Shown here: positions 25,862 through 35,973 of the stretch, one piece after another
How the letters are laid out: the number at the start of each line of letters is the position of its first letter
Numbering within the stretch: the first letter of the stretch is position 1
NCBI GenBank assembly: GCA_009937065.1
Contig: JAACDF010000009.1
Location: 1-64,000 of the forward strand
Length of the DNA: 64,000 nucleotides
Source of the DNA: Gammaproteobacteria bacterium
GTDB lineage: Bacteria > Pseudomonadota > Gammaproteobacteria > Pseudomonadales > Halieaceae
Direction: 5' to 3'
Notes under the pieces: model-generated
The model's database searches: none
Told to the model about the DNA's origin: nothing
The model's input: only the letters and a program-made list of their open reading frames with translations
Position numbers and translations under genes: made by a program

Positions 25862-28063
25862 ATGATACCAGAGCCCAAAACCAATTCAAGCCCTCTCGTA
25901 TGGGTAATCGCCGTGCCGTCACCGTTGCACCGAGTTTTTGAGTATTTACCGCCATCTGACAATAAAATTACGCCTTCAGCGGGCGCTCGAGCGAAGGTAC
26001 CGTTTGCCGGACGCGATGTGATCGGGATATTTCTAGAGGCCCGGGAAAGCGAACTTCCGACCTCAACAGTACTGAAGCGTGTGGAAACTTTACTCGATAG
26101 TAACTTGCCTCTGCTAAGGCCAGACCAACTGCAGTTACTTCAGTGGCTTTCCGACTACTACCTCATTCCCCAAGGTGAGGCATTGCAACTGGGTCTGGCA
26201 ACGTCAGAGCGTAAAGGTCGCCCCAGCTGGACTGAGGGGCAGGATCACATAGCTCTAACTCAGGGAGCAGATTCCATAGATACAATTCCTGCTCGTGCAA
26301 GCAAACAGAAAGCTGCCGCTCAGTTCATTGGTAACCGAACAGTTTCGATTGCCAGTCTTAAGCACCAGGGTTTCTCTACCGCCGTCATATCGGCCCTAGT
26401 AAAATCGGGTCTCGCGGAGAAAAAAACAGCGAAACAATCGAGCCCCTGCCCGCAATCAACGGTGACCTTGACCGAAGCACAACAACAGATTTGCTCAACG
26501 TTGAAAGCTCAAATGGCGGGCTTCAAACCACACCTGCTAGAAGGTGTAACCGGTAGCGGAAAAACTGAGGTCTATATCGAGTGCATCAAGGAGGTGATCA
26601 GTAAGGGCCGGCAGGCGCTGGTCATCATTCCTGAAATTGGACTTACACCTCAAACCAAAAAACGTTTCGAGGAGGCATTGGGTTGTGAAGTGCCGCTCAT
26701 ACATTCGGGTCTCACAGAGGCTGAACGAGGCCGAACATGGGCGATGGCTCGCTCTGGTCTAGCCCCCGTAGTGCTCGGCACTCGCTCTTCCGTGTTTTGT
26801 AGTTTCAAGGCGCTCGGTCTCATTGTGGTTGATGAGGAGCATGACCCTTCTTTCAGACAGCAGGATCATCCTCGCTACTCGGCAAGGGATGTTGCGGTTA
26901 AACGCGCTCAGATCTGTGACTGCCCCATCATCATGGGGAGCGCCACACCCAGCTTGGAAACGATTGCTAATTGCGATCAGGGCAAGTATCAACATCACAC
27001 TCTGATGCAGCGGCCACAAGGAAGTGAACTGCCCGAGATAGCACTTATTGACACACGAGGCCTTGCTCTGACTGGCGGACTGTCTGATGAGGCGATTGGT
27101 CAGATTCGCTGCACAGTCGAGCGAAACGAGCAGGCTCTACTGTTCATAAATCGAAGAGGCTTTGCCCACAGCCTGCAGTGCGAAGACTGCGGTTGGGTCG
27201 CGGACTGCGAACATTGTGACTCATCCATGGCCGTCCATCGGACACCACCGCATTTAAGCTGTCACTACTGTCATACCAAGATCAGCACCCCGAGCTATTG
27301 TCATCAATGCAATAGCGGCCGACTCACAAGCCGAGGTATTGGCACCGAGCAGCTTGAAGTCTTGATGCATCGTCACTTCGAGAATGCTCCGGTATTTCGG
27401 ATCGACAGTGACAGCATAAAGAATATGGAAACACTGACAAAGGCCCTTCAAAGCATCGCCAATGCTCAATCAGCCGTGCTGTTGGGTACGCAAATGCTGT
27501 CTAAAGGCCACGACTTCCCACGGGTGACCTGTGTTGTCGTTGTTGATGCAGACAGCCTCTTGTACAGCCCAGATTTCCGAGCAGAAGAGCGGCTGCTTCA
27601 GTTGCTCGTCCAGGTTGCTGGGCGCGCCGGCAGGTCAAACCTCAAGGGAAAGGTCCTGATACAAACCCGCAGTCCAGATCACCCGATGATGCAACAGCTT
27701 GTTGACCGATCTTACTCAGAACAGGCGCGCACGCTTTTGGCGCGCCGAGAAGCGCTTCGCCTGCCTCCAAGAGGAGCCATGGGTCTGATTCGCAGTGATA
27801 GCAGACGGGAACGAGACGCCATTGATTTCTTAAACAGTCTGCGAGAAAAGCTGCCCAAACCAGACGATCTGCGTTTAATCGGCCCCATGCCGACATTGAT
27901 GACCCGTCGCGCCGATATGTATCGCTATCAAATTATTGTGCAGGGCCAGACTCGCAAAGCAGTCCATTCCTTACTCCAGACAGCGAGAGATATTGGCTCG
28001 ACCCAAAAATTGGGACGAAAAGTTAGTTGGTTTGTTGAAATCGACCCGACGGAAACGCTGTAA
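25862..28063 (+). CDS. priA: Primosomal protein N' (replication restart helicase)
   Basis: [14 protein letters not shown] Walker [29 protein letters not shown]; zinc-binding [17 protein letters not shown]...[17 protein letters not shown]. Confidence 0.97.
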   Translation: MIPEPKTNSSPLVWVIAVPSPLHRVFEYLPPSDNKITPSAGARAKVPFAGRDVIGIFLEARESELPTSTVLKRVETLLDSNLPLLRPDQLQLLQWLSDYYLIPQGEALQLGLATSERKGRPSWTEGQDHIALTQGADSIDTIPARASKQKAAAQFIGNRTVSIASLKHQGFSTAVISALVKSGLAEKKTAKQSSPCPQSTVTLTEAQQQICSTLKAQMAGFKPHLLEGVTGSGKTEVYIECIKEVISKGRQALVIIPEIGLTPQTKKRFEEALGCEVPLIHSGLTEAERGRTWAMARSGLAPVVLGTRSSVFCSFKALGLIVVDEEHDPSFRQQDHPRYSARDVAVKRAQICDCPIIMGSATPSLETIANCDQGKYQHHTLMQRPQGSELPEIALIDTRGLALTGGLSDEAIGQIRCTVERNEQALLFINRRGFAHSLQCEDCGWVADCEHCDSSMAVHRTPPHLSCHYCHTKISTPSYCHQCNSGRLTSRGIGTEQLEVLMHRHFENAPVFRIDSDSIKNMETLTKALQSIANAQSAVLLGTQMLSKGHDFPRVTCVVVVDADSLLYSPDFRAEERLLQLLVQVAGRAGRSNLKGKVLIQTRSPDHPMMQQLVDRSYSEQARTLLARREALRLPPRGAMGLIRSDSRRERDAIDFLNSLREKLPKPDDLRLIGPMPTLMTRRADMYRYQIIVQGQTRKAVHSLLQTARDIGSTQKLGRKVSWFVEIDPTETL

Positions 28064-28124
28064 CGAGATACAATAGAGAACTTCAGATAAGGCGTCATAC
28101 GCCACAGCAGATCAAGCGACGTCA

Positions 28125-29810
28125 ATGAAAGATCAGGTAGTTGATTTAATCGGGCAATCTATTCGGGTAATCCAAGCGGAAGGCATGCTTCCAGAGGGCG
28201 AGCTTCCGACGCCTCAGGTAGACCACACTCGCGACCCCAGGCATGGAGACTTGGCTACGAATGCGGCGATGGTGCTAGCTAAGAGAGCTGGCATACCACC
28301 CCGCGACTTAGCTACAGCCATTATCGATCGGCTGCCCCAGAACTCGGTCATAACCCAATGTGACATCGCCGGCCCGGGATTTATCAATTTCCACATCTCT
28401 CAAGCCAGCAATATCGCTGTTGTAGAAACCATCCTTACCGCTGGCGACCAATACGGCCGTTCTACTGAGGGTCGGGGAAAGCGCGTTCAAGTTGAATTTG
28501 TTTCAGCCAATCCAACAGGTCCCCTGCATGTGGGGCACGGTCGAGGGGCTGCGATTGGCGATGCACTTTGCAGACTCTTAGACAATGCTGGCTGGTCGGT
28601 TTACCGAGAGTTTTATTACAACGATGCTGGACAGCAGATCAGCAATCTCGCGCTATCTGTCAAAGCTAGAATCGATGGTATTGAGCCGGATGATGCATCT
28701 TGGCCCACCGACGGCTATCGGGGCGACTATATAAAAGACGTCGCCACCGCCTATCAAAACAAGCAAACCGTGAATGCAGCAGATCGCACTGTGACCGCTT
28801 CCGGTGATCCTGCGGACCTGACGAACATACAGGCGTTCTCCGTGGCTTGGTTGCGCCGTGAGCAAGACGAAGACCTAAAGGCATTTGACGTAAACTTTGA
28901 CTGTTACTTTCTAGAGTCATCGCTTTACACATCTCACGCGGTTGAAAAAACAGTGGAAACGCTGATCAACAATCAATTTACCTACGAGCAGGACGGCGCT
29001 CTTTGGCTGCGCACGACCGATTTTGGTGATGACAAAGACCGCGTAATGCGAAAACGCGAGGGCGGCTATACCTACTTTGTCCCCGATGTGGCTTACCACC
29101 ACAATAAGTGGAATCGGGGTTTTGAGCGCGTTATCAATGAACAGGGAGCCGATCATCACAGCACCATCACCCGAGTGAAAGCGGGTCTACAGGGCCTGAA
29201 TACAGATATCCCCGAAGGTTGGCCGGAATACGTGCTACACCAAATGGTGACAGTCATGCGTGACGGTGAAGAGGTCAAACTCTCCAAACGAGCGGGTAGC
29301 TATGTAACCCTGCGCGATCTGATCGACTGGGTGGGCCGCGATGCAACGCGATACTTCCTCACCGCTCGTGCAGCCACCTCTCAGCTAACGTTCGACATTG
29401 ATCTCGCACTGTCGAAAAGCAATGAAAATCCGGTGTATTACATCCAGTACGCGCACGCTCGAATCTGCAGCGTTCAACGCAAAGCAAACGAGCAATTCGA
29501 ACAGTGGAAAGCCACCGATGGTATCCAGCACCTTGGGCTCTTGAACAGTGACGAAGAACAATCCCTCGCCTTGGTACTCAGCAAATACCCGGAGGTGCTA
29601 GCTGGGGCCACGAAGCGCTTAGAGCCGCACGCAGTGGCAAACTATCTTCGCGATGTGGCAGCCGAGTTCCACTCTTTCTATAACGCCCACAAGATCATGG
29701 AGCCTAATGAGGGAATCAGCCTGGCACGGCTGGCACTCGCCGCCGCAACACAGCAAGTAATTGCGAGTGGCCTCAAAATTTTAGGTGTATCTGCACCCGA
29801 GGCGATGTAG
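28125..29810 (+). CDS. argS: Arginyl-tRNA synthetase
   Basis: VEFVSANPTGPLHVGHGRGAAIGDAL (HIGH); QMVTVMRDGEEVKLSKRAG (KMSK-like); DALR C-terminus. Confidence 0.97.
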   Translation: MKDQVVDLIGQSIRVIQAEGMLPEGELPTPQVDHTRDPRHGDLATNAAMVLAKRAGIPPRDLATAIIDRLPQNSVITQCDIAGPGFINFHISQASNIAVVETILTAGDQYGRSTEGRGKRVQVEFVSANPTGPLHVGHGRGAAIGDALCRLLDNAGWSVYREFYYNDAGQQISNLALSVKARIDGIEPDDASWPTDGYRGDYIKDVATAYQNKQTVNAADRTVTASGDPADLTNIQAFSVAWLRREQDEDLKAFDVNFDCYFLESSLYTSHAVEKTVETLINNQFTYEQDGALWLRTTDFGDDKDRVMRKREGGYTYFVPDVAYHHNKWNRGFERVINEQGADHHSTITRVKAGLQGLNTDIPEGWPEYVLHQMVTVMRDGEEVKLSKRAGSYVTLRDLIDWVGRDATRYFLTARAATSQLTFDIDLALSKSNENPVYYIQYAHARICSVQRKANEQFEQWKATDGIQHLGLLNSDEEQSLALVLSKYPEVLAGATKRLEPHAVANYLRDVAAEFHSFYNAHKIMEPNEGISLARLALAAATQQVIASGLKILGVSAPEAM

Positions 29811-29812
29811 GC

Positions 29813-30382
29813 GTGGCGAATCCTTCAACAAATGCGAAGCGTAAACGAGGCACTGTCAGTGCAACACGGCGCTCACCCTCGCAAACGAAAAAGAAGTCCG
29901 CTGATACCCCCCTGTTTAATAGCTCTCATATCAATGGGTTTATCGTAGGTGTTATGACGGGCGCCATTGCCAGTTTAGGTATAGTCGCTGGGATCAATCC
30001 ATCTGCCCTACCCGCAGCGATCGCACCTTCTGCCGAAGGTACAGTGGAGTCGACAAGGCAACCCAGCTTCACCTTTTTCACTACCTTGGAAGATGAATCA
30101 TTCAGTGTTGATACAGGGCGCTCATTGGACTCCGGCCCATCCGAATACACGCAGTACGTGCTTCAGGCAGGTTCTTTTAGAGCCGTTGCCGATGCCGACA
30201 GACGTCGAGGGGAGCTTGCGCTCCTAGGGCTGGAGTCCTCAATTGAGCAGATGAACACCGATACGGGAAGTTGGCACCGGGTTTATATCGGGCCTTTTGA
30301 TAGTCGCTCAGCTATGGCTAAAGCGCGAGCACTAACAGCCCAATCCGATATCGACACGCTGCTCTTGAAGCGTGCTGAGTGA
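29813..30382 (+). CDS. SPOR domain-containing membrane protein
   Basis: Single TM near the N-terminus; SPOR repeat YVLQAGSFRAVADADRRRGELALLGLESSIEQ...WHRVYIGPFDSRSAMAKARAL. Confidence 0.88.
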   Translation: MANPSTNAKRKRGTVSATRRSPSQTKKKSADTPLFNSSHINGFIVGVMTGAIASLGIVAGINPSALPAAIAPSAEGTVESTRQPSFTFFTTLEDESFSVDTGRSLDSGPSEYTQYVLQAGSFRAVADADRRRGELALLGLESSIEQMNTDTGSWHRVYIGPFDSRSAMAKARALTAQSDIDTLLLKRAE

Positions 30383-30785
30383 ACGCACCTTGAGCTCAAT
30401 GACAGTTCAGGCGCCGGAGGCTATCAACTACAGTAACAGTAGGCGAATATTGACCCTTTCATTTCCCGGCGGTTCGTCCGTCGAGTTGTCCGCCGAGTTG
30501 CTCAGAGTGCTGTCACCGTCGGCCGAAGTACAAGGTCATGGGCCAGGCCAGGAGGTACTTCAGACTGGTAAACAAGGAGTTGGTATCACGGATATTCAAC
30601 CGGTAGGTCACTATGCGGTTCAGCTCAGTTTTGACGACGGGCATAGCTCCGGACTGTACACTTGGACGTACCTAGCGCAAATGGCTGGAAATAAAGATGC
30701 GCTTTGGGCCGATTATCTGACGAAGTTGGCGCAAGCGGGAGAGTCACGAGACCCCGACACAAACATTGTAAAGATCATAGGTTGA
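30372..30785 (+). CDS. DUF971 (GBBH-like N-terminal) domain protein
   Basis: INYSNSRRILTLSFPGGSSVELSAELLRVLSPSAEVQGHGPGQ...DGHSSGLYTWTYL; start may be ATG at 30399. Confidence 0.9.
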   Translation: MLSERTLSSMTVQAPEAINYSNSRRILTLSFPGGSSVELSAELLRVLSPSAEVQGHGPGQEVLQTGKQGVGITDIQPVGHYAVQLSFDDGHSSGLYTWTYLAQMAGNKDALWADYLTKLAQAGESRDPDTNIVKIIG

Positions 30786-30816
30786 GACAAAGCGTCCACC
30801 GAATTAGGAATAGGCC

Positions 30817-31581
30817 ATGAGCTCCCAAGATAATCTGACAGACGACACAACTGATTTCGGTTTTGAGCGAGTCAAAACGGCGGAAAAAGCTGGACGCGTT
30901 CGCGAGGTCTTCGATTCTGTAGCAGCACAATACGATCTAATGAACGACCTAATGTCTGGGGGTCTTCACAGGCTGTGGAAACGCTTCACGATTGAACTGA
31001 GCGCGGTTCGATCAGGGCAAACCGTTCTGGATATTGCCGGTGGCACTGGCGACCTAGCCGCAAAATTCTCAAAACTTGTGGGGGCTGATGGCAAGGTCAT
31101 CCTAGCTGACATTAACGCTGCCATGCTGTCTGTCGGCCGTGATCGTCTCATCGACAGAGGGGCGCTGAGTAATATTGATGTGGTACAGGCCGATGCACAG
31201 TTTCTTCCCTTTGATGACAACAGCATTGACTGCATCACGATTGCCTTTGGCCTCAGAAATGTAACTGATAAAGCCAAAGCACTTAGGTCGATGCACCGCG
31301 TTCTAAAGCCTGGTGGTCGCGTGCTGGTACTCGAGTTTTCCAAGCCGACATCGCCATTACTGTCAAAGGTCTACGATGCCTACTCATTCTCAGCGTTGCC
31401 GGCGATGGGAAAACTGATCACCGATGACGCTGACAGCTATCGCTACCTCGCCGAATCGATTCGAAAGCACCCCGATCAGGAATCCCTGCTCGAGATGGTC
31501 GAGGACGCCGGTTTCGTCGACTGCCGATACCATAATATGACCGGCGGCATAGTCGCTGTGCACAGAGGCATCAAGGGCTAG
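30817..31581 (+). CDS. ubiE: Demethylmenaquinone/2-methoxy-6-polyprenyl-1,4-benzoquinol methyltransferase
   Basis: [59 protein letters not shown]. Confidence 0.97.
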   Translation: MSSQDNLTDDTTDFGFERVKTAEKAGRVREVFDSVAAQYDLMNDLMSGGLHRLWKRFTIELSAVRSGQTVLDIAGGTGDLAAKFSKLVGADGKVILADINAAMLSVGRDRLIDRGALSNIDVVQADAQFLPFDDNSIDCITIAFGLRNVTDKAKALRSMHRVLKPGGRVLVLEFSKPTSPLLSKVYDAYSFSALPAMGKLITDDADSYRYLAESIRKHPDQESLLEMVEDAGFVDCRYHNMTGGIVAVHRGIKG

Positions 31582-31585
31582 TCGC

Positions 31586-32233
31586 GTGGATCATGACCCC
31601 GCCGTTATTGCTGGTGTCAGTCTCGCAATCGAAGCTGTGATTGCGAAGGCCCTTGAGTTATCACCCGGGACTCAGGGTCGATTAAAACAACTTCACCCGC
31701 TCGATATTGAACTTCACTGCACACAACCATCCTTGAGAGTGTTCGCCAGTATCGAAGAAGACGGCGGCGTCCAAATCTCCAACTATCGAGAAACAAAGGC
31801 AACCGTATCAATCGAGGGGACCTGGCGTGATTTTTCGCGCTTGGCAAGCGCGTCAGATCCTGCGGCTGCCCTTATTAACGGTGATATAAAGATCAGCGGT
31901 GATACCGCGCCGCTTATGCAGTTGCAAGCCATTTTGGGGGAACTCGACATCGACTGGGAAGCGCCAATCGTCGACGCGATTGGACCTGTACTGGGGCATC
32001 AATTAGCTGAGGTTATCCGTGCAATACTTAGCGGTTCAACCACAGCACATCGCCGCATGAAGCGGCAACTCAGCGAATTTATTCTAGAAGAAGGTCGGCT
32101 GTCACCTCCAAAACAAGAGCTCGATTCGTTGTTTACAGCCATTGACGAACTAGTGCTCAGGACTGACCGCATCGAGTCCAGAATCAAACGAATAAAAAAG
32201 CGGGCATCCAATCTGATCGGAGTGGTTGAATGA
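31586..32233 (+). CDS. ubiJ: Ubiquinone biosynthesis accessory factor (SCP2 domain)
   Basis: SCP2-like domain, position between ubiE and ubi[38 protein letters not shown] tail. Confidence 0.9.
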   Translation: MDHDPAVIAGVSLAIEAVIAKALELSPGTQGRLKQLHPLDIELHCTQPSLRVFASIEEDGGVQISNYRETKATVSIEGTWRDFSRLASASDPAAALINGDIKISGDTAPLMQLQAILGELDIDWEAPIVDAIGPVLGHQLAEVIRAILSGSTTAHRRMKRQLSEFILEEGRLSPPKQELDSLFTAIDELVLRTDRIESRIKRIKKRASNLIGVVE

Positions 32234-33801
32234 GACGCGCCGTACAATTTCTAGTAACGGCGAGACGGCATCGCTTGGGGGCGCTAATTCCCGAAGGCTC
32301 TGCTAAAGCTGGGCTATTGAAGCATCTACTAGGAGCGACAGTCCGATCAGGTGATGCGCCGAGAGCGGAGCGATTACGCCTCGCCTTGGAATCTCTGGGG
32401 CCCGTCCCGATAAAATTTGGCCAGTTACTGTCCACACGAAGGGACCTCCTACCAGACGATATTGCCGATGAGTTAGCTCTCCTCCAAGACAAGGTCGCGC
32501 CCTTCCCCGGCGAATCCGCAGTTGAAATTATCGAGCAGGAGCTACAAACCGATATTGCTACCGCTTTTAAGACGTTTGATAGCGAGCCCCTCGCGGCAGC
32601 GTCGGTCGCGCAAGTCCATGCAGTCACGCTCAGAGATGGTGAAGAAGCGGTCGTGAAAGTACTAAGACCGGGCATAGAAAAGCAGATTGCAGCCGATATT
32701 CGTCTTCTAAAACGAATAGCTCGCTTGATTGACCGGCTGTCCGATGACCTAAAACGGCTGCGCCTCCCCGAAGTGGTGGAGGACTATGAGGTTACAATAA
32801 CAACCGAACTCGACTTACGCAGAGAAGCGGCCAATGCGTCGCTGCTCAAGAAAAACACTGCCGCTAGCAGACTCGTGTTCGTTCCCACCGTTTTCTGGGA
32901 CTACAGCACACCCAGACTCATGGTCTCAGAGCGAATCTCCGGCATACCCATTGGCGACATCGACGCTCTCAATGACGCCAACGTCAATATGAAAGTCCTA
33001 GCTGAGCGCGGTGTCGAAATCTTTTTTTCTCAGGTATTTGACGACTGTTTCTTTCATGCCGATATGCACCCCGGCAATATTTTTGTCGATACAACCACGC
33101 CAGACACTCCAACATATATCGCCATTGACTGCGCCATAGTCGGACAGCTTTCCCGCGGTGATCAGTACTACGTCGCTCGTAACTTACTGGCGATACTTCA
33201 GCGAAACTATCGGCTAGTGGCAGAGCTTCACATTGAGAGTGGCTGGGTGCCCGTCTCGACCCGCGTTCAGGATTTTGAAGCGACCATTCGCATGTTGTGC
33301 GAACCCATTTTTGATCGGCCGCTGCATCAAATTTCGCTCGGGCATATGCTGGTTAATCTATTCAGAGCGGCTTCCACTTTCGATATGAAAGTTCAGCCTC
33401 AGCTTGTGCTGCTTCAGAAGACGCTACTTAACATTGAGGGGCTGGGACGCCAGCTCTATCCAGAACTCAACTTATGGGAGACAGCGAAGCCCTTTCTCGA
33501 GGACTGGCTAAAGCGACAATACAGTCCAGTAAACGTCATTAAACAACTCCAGCGCGATGCGCCCGCTTTCGTACATCACGCGTCACAACTTCCCGAGGTG
33601 ATTCCACAATTTCTTGCTACCCAGCGAGAAGCACTCCAGGCGACGCGAACAGAGGAAAAACCGTCCGGAGAGAGTCCACTGTTGATTGGGTCTGGCATTG
33701 CGACGTTGATCGTCTCTTTGCTGGCGGGGCTGACTAGCCCTTGGTATGCGTCAGTCGGAACGCTGCTGGTTATCGCAGGCCTCCTTCGCGCCCGCAAGTG
33801 A
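32230..33801 (+). CDS. ubiB: Ubiquinone biosynthesis regulatory kinase-like protein
   Basis: [63 protein letters not shown]-terminal TMs. Confidence 0.97.
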   Translation: MRRAVQFLVTARRHRLGALIPEGSAKAGLLKHLLGATVRSGDAPRAERLRLALESLGPVPIKFGQLLSTRRDLLPDDIADELALLQDKVAPFPGESAVEIIEQELQTDIATAFKTFDSEPLAAASVAQVHAVTLRDGEEAVVKVLRPGIEKQIAADIRLLKRIARLIDRLSDDLKRLRLPEVVEDYEVTITTELDLRREAANASLLKKNTAASRLVFVPTVFWDYSTPRLMVSERISGIPIGDIDALNDANVNMKVLAERGVEIFFSQVFDDCFFHADMHPGNIFVDTTTPDTPTYIAIDCAIVGQLSRGDQYYVARNLLAILQRNYRLVAELHIESGWVPVSTRVQDFEATIRMLCEPIFDRPLHQISLGHMLVNLFRAASTFDMKVQPQLVLLQKTLLNIEGLGRQLYPELNLWETAKPFLEDWLKRQYSPVNVIKQLQRDAPAFVHHASQLPEVIPQFLATQREALQATRTEEKPSGESPLLIGSGIATLIVSLLAGLTSPWYASVGTLLVIAGLLRARK

Positions 33802-33832
33802 TCAGGCCACAGCGACGTGGCATAATCAGAGC

Positions 33833-34216
33833 ATGAGCACTCTTCGATACAGCGATACGCCCATCACTATGCAACCAAAATGGAATGCGGACGGTTTGAT
33901 ACCGGCTATCGCGCAGGACATCGCTACGGGCGAAGTGTTGATGATGGCATGGATGAATGAGGAAGCGCTGCGATTGACGCTGGCAGAAAAACGAACCGTC
34001 TATTGGTCTCGCTCCCGCCAGAGTTTGTGGCGTAAAGGTGAAACCTCCGGAAACGTTCAGCACCTTGTTGCCGCGAGACTAGACTGCGACGGAGATACGG
34101 TATTGCTTCAAGTAAACCAAATCGGTGGCGGTGCCTGCCATACGGGTCGACGCTCATGTTTCTTTTACGAGCCGGACCGTCAAGACTGGGTTTTAGGAGA
34201 AAGCGAGCGTGAGTGA
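33833..34216 (+). CDS. hisI: Phosphoribosyl-AMP cyclohydrolase
   Basis: [51 protein letters not shown]. Start set at 33833 ([10 protein letters not shown]). Confidence 0.95.
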   Translation: MSTLRYSDTPITMQPKWNADGLIPAIAQDIATGEVLMMAWMNEEALRLTLAEKRTVYWSRSRQSLWRKGETSGNVQHLVAARLDCDGDTVLLQVNQIGGGACHTGRRSCFFYEPDRQDWVLGESERE

Positions 34217-34544
34217 TGTTCTTGATACTATCGCCGCCACAGTCGCCGCTAGGAGAGACGCCAATCCGCAAACCTCTTATGTCGCGAGCCTAAATGAGAA
34301 AGGCATCGATAAGATTCTACAAAAGGTCGGCGAGGAGGCAGTCGAAGTAATTTTGGCAGCCAAAAATGCAGATTCTTCGGTAAGCGACTCTGCAGAGGTG
34401 ATCAACGAGGTCGCTGATCTCGTATTCCACATTCTAGTGATGCTCGATCGCCTTGGTATCAGTCATAATGACGTCATGGCAGCTTTGGCCGCGCGGCAAG
34501 GTATATCTGGTCTCGAGGAAAAGGCATCACGAAACGCTGATTAA
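34209..34544 (+). CDS. hisE: Phosphoribosyl-ATP pyrophosphatase
   Basis: [34 protein letters not shown] start overlapping hisI. Confidence 0.95.
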   Translation: MSDVLDTIAATVAARRDANPQTSYVASLNEKGIDKILQKVGEEAVEVILAAKNADSSVSDSAEVINEVADLVFHILVMLDRLGISHNDVMAALAARQGISGLEEKASRNAD

Positions 34545-34585
34545 GGTATAAAAGCCCATCAGACTTTACAACACGGTGAATAACT

Positions 34586-34783
34586 ATGGGATTTAGCGGC
34601 ATTGGAATCTGGCAACTACTCATCATCCTGGCAATTGTCGTTCTGATTTTCGGTACCAAGCGTCTACCGGGTGCGGCAAAAGACCTGGGTAGCGCTATTA
34701 CCAACTTTCGAGAGGGTATGAAGCGCAATGACGGTGATACCACCAAAATCGACAAGCCCGAGGACAGGAAAGAAGATCCCTAA
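34586..34783 (+). CDS. tatA: Sec-independent protein translocase TatA
   Basis: MGFSGIGIWQLLIILAIVVLIFGTKRLPGAAKDLGSAITNFREGM. Confidence 0.96.
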   Translation: MGFSGIGIWQLLIILAIVVLIFGTKRLPGAAKDLGSAITNFREGMKRNDGDTTKIDKPEDRKEDP

Positions 34784-34798
34784 GAGGTCCGTTCCATC

Positions 34799-35233
34799 AT
34801 GCTCGATATTGGTTTTGCTGAACTCTTAGTCATCAGCGCAGTCGCTCTGTTTGTGGTTGGCCCTGAACGACTTCCTAGTGCGATACGGTCCATTTCACTA
34901 TGGCTGGGACGAGTGCGTCGTAGTTTTGAGGAAATTAAATCCGATGTCAGCCGAGAGCTGCATAATGAAGAGGTCATGCGGGCATTGAAAGAAAGCCGCG
35001 ATGAAGTCCAAGACTTAACCGACATCAGCAGTGCCATATCGTTAACCGACAGTAGCGAAAAAAACGTTATGTCGCCTCCGCAGAATGAGGCTGATGGTGG
35101 CCTTGCTGAGGTGAAATCCGACACACCTTCAGCATCGCAGGCTAATGCAAATGAAATGGCCACGGATAGCACCGCCACAAATAGCACCGCCACAGAGAGC
35201 CCTGTCGAGAGCCCTGCAGAGAGGGGAGCCTGA
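34799..35233 (+). CDS. tatB: Sec-independent protein translocase TatB
   Basis: MLDIGFAELLVISAVALFVVGPERLPSAIRSISLWLGRVRRSFEEIKSDVSRELHNEE. Confidence 0.95.
   Translation: MLDIGFAELLVISAVALFVVGPERLPSAIRSISLWLGRVRRSFEEIKSDVSRELHNEEVMRALKESRDEVQDLTDISSAISLTDSSEKNVMSPPQNEADGGLAEVKSDTPSASQANANEMATDSTATNSTATESPVESPAERGA
35166..35219 (+). repeat. Two short in-frame tandem duplications in the 3' end of tatB (2 x 15 bp, then 2 x 12 bp)
   Basis: ATAGCACCGCCACAA / ATAGCACCGCCACAG followed by AGAGCCCTGTCG / AGAGCCCTGCAG. Confidence 0.85.
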
Positions 35234-35238
35234 CTCAG

Positions 35239-35973
35239 GTGACTGCCGACGACCCCATGCCCCTTGTCGCGCATTTGCGCGAGCTAAGAGACCGTTTTCG
35301 GAATGCGATTATTGCAGTCTTTATCGCGTTTCTGGCTTTGTTTCCGTTTGCCAATGAACTCTATACCTACGTCTCCGAGCCGCTGAGATCACTCCTTCCC
35401 GAGGGGTCATCGATGATTGCAACTGAGGTGACGTCACCCTTTTTGACGCCGTTCAAGCTGTCGCTGGTACTTGCCGTATTTGTTGCCATGCCCGTCATAC
35501 TCGCCCAGCTTTGGGGGTTCATTGCGCCGGGCCTGTATAAATCAGAAAAGCGAATTGCTATTCCGCTTTTGACCTCCAGCGTCGTTCTCTTTTACGCCGG
35601 TGTCGCGTTTGCCTACTACGTCGTCTTCCCTCTTCTCTTCGGCTTCTTTACCACCGTCGGTCCCGGAGATATATCGGTTATGACCGACATCAATCGATAC
35701 CTCGACTTTGTTTTAAAGCTCTTCTTTGCATTCGGCCTCGCCTTTGAAGTTCCAGTGGCCGCCGTGATTCTCATCCTCACTGGCGTGGTTACAGCCGATC
35801 AGCTCGCAAACAATCGCTCCTATGTCATTGTTGGCTGTTTCGTCATGGGCATGTTGCTAACACCGCCAGACGTTATTTCACAGACCTTGCTAGCACTGCC
35901 TATGTGGCTACTGTTTGAGGTCGGCCTTGTCATGGGCCGCGTCTTGTCGAAGAGTCCCAACGAAGATGAGTGA
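35239..35973 (+). CDS. tatC: Sec-independent protein translocase TatC
   Basis: PLVAHLRELRDRFRNAIIAVFIAFLALFPFANELYTYVSEPL; six TMs; YVIVGCFVMGMLLTPPDVISQTLLALPMWLLFEVG. Confidence 0.97.
   Translation: MTADDPMPLVAHLRELRDRFRNAIIAVFIAFLALFPFANELYTYVSEPLRSLLPEGSSMIATEVTSPFLTPFKLSLVLAVFVAMPVILAQLWGFIAPGLYKSEKRIAIPLLTSSVVLFYAGVAFAYYVVFPLLFGFFTTVGPGDISVMTDINRYLDFVLKLFFAFGLAFEVPVAAVILILTGVVTADQLANNRSYVIVGCFVMGMLLTPPDVISQTLLALPMWLLFEVGLVMGRVLSKSPNEDE

Noticed and set aside
32184-32675. 163-aa minus-strand ORF opposite ubiB
   Set aside because: Antisense shadow ORF, Ser/Arg-rich, no domain signal.
34780-35274. 164-aa minus-strand ORF opposite tatB
   Set aside because: Shadow of tatB; low-complexity hydrophobic/Ser stretches arise from the complementary repeats.
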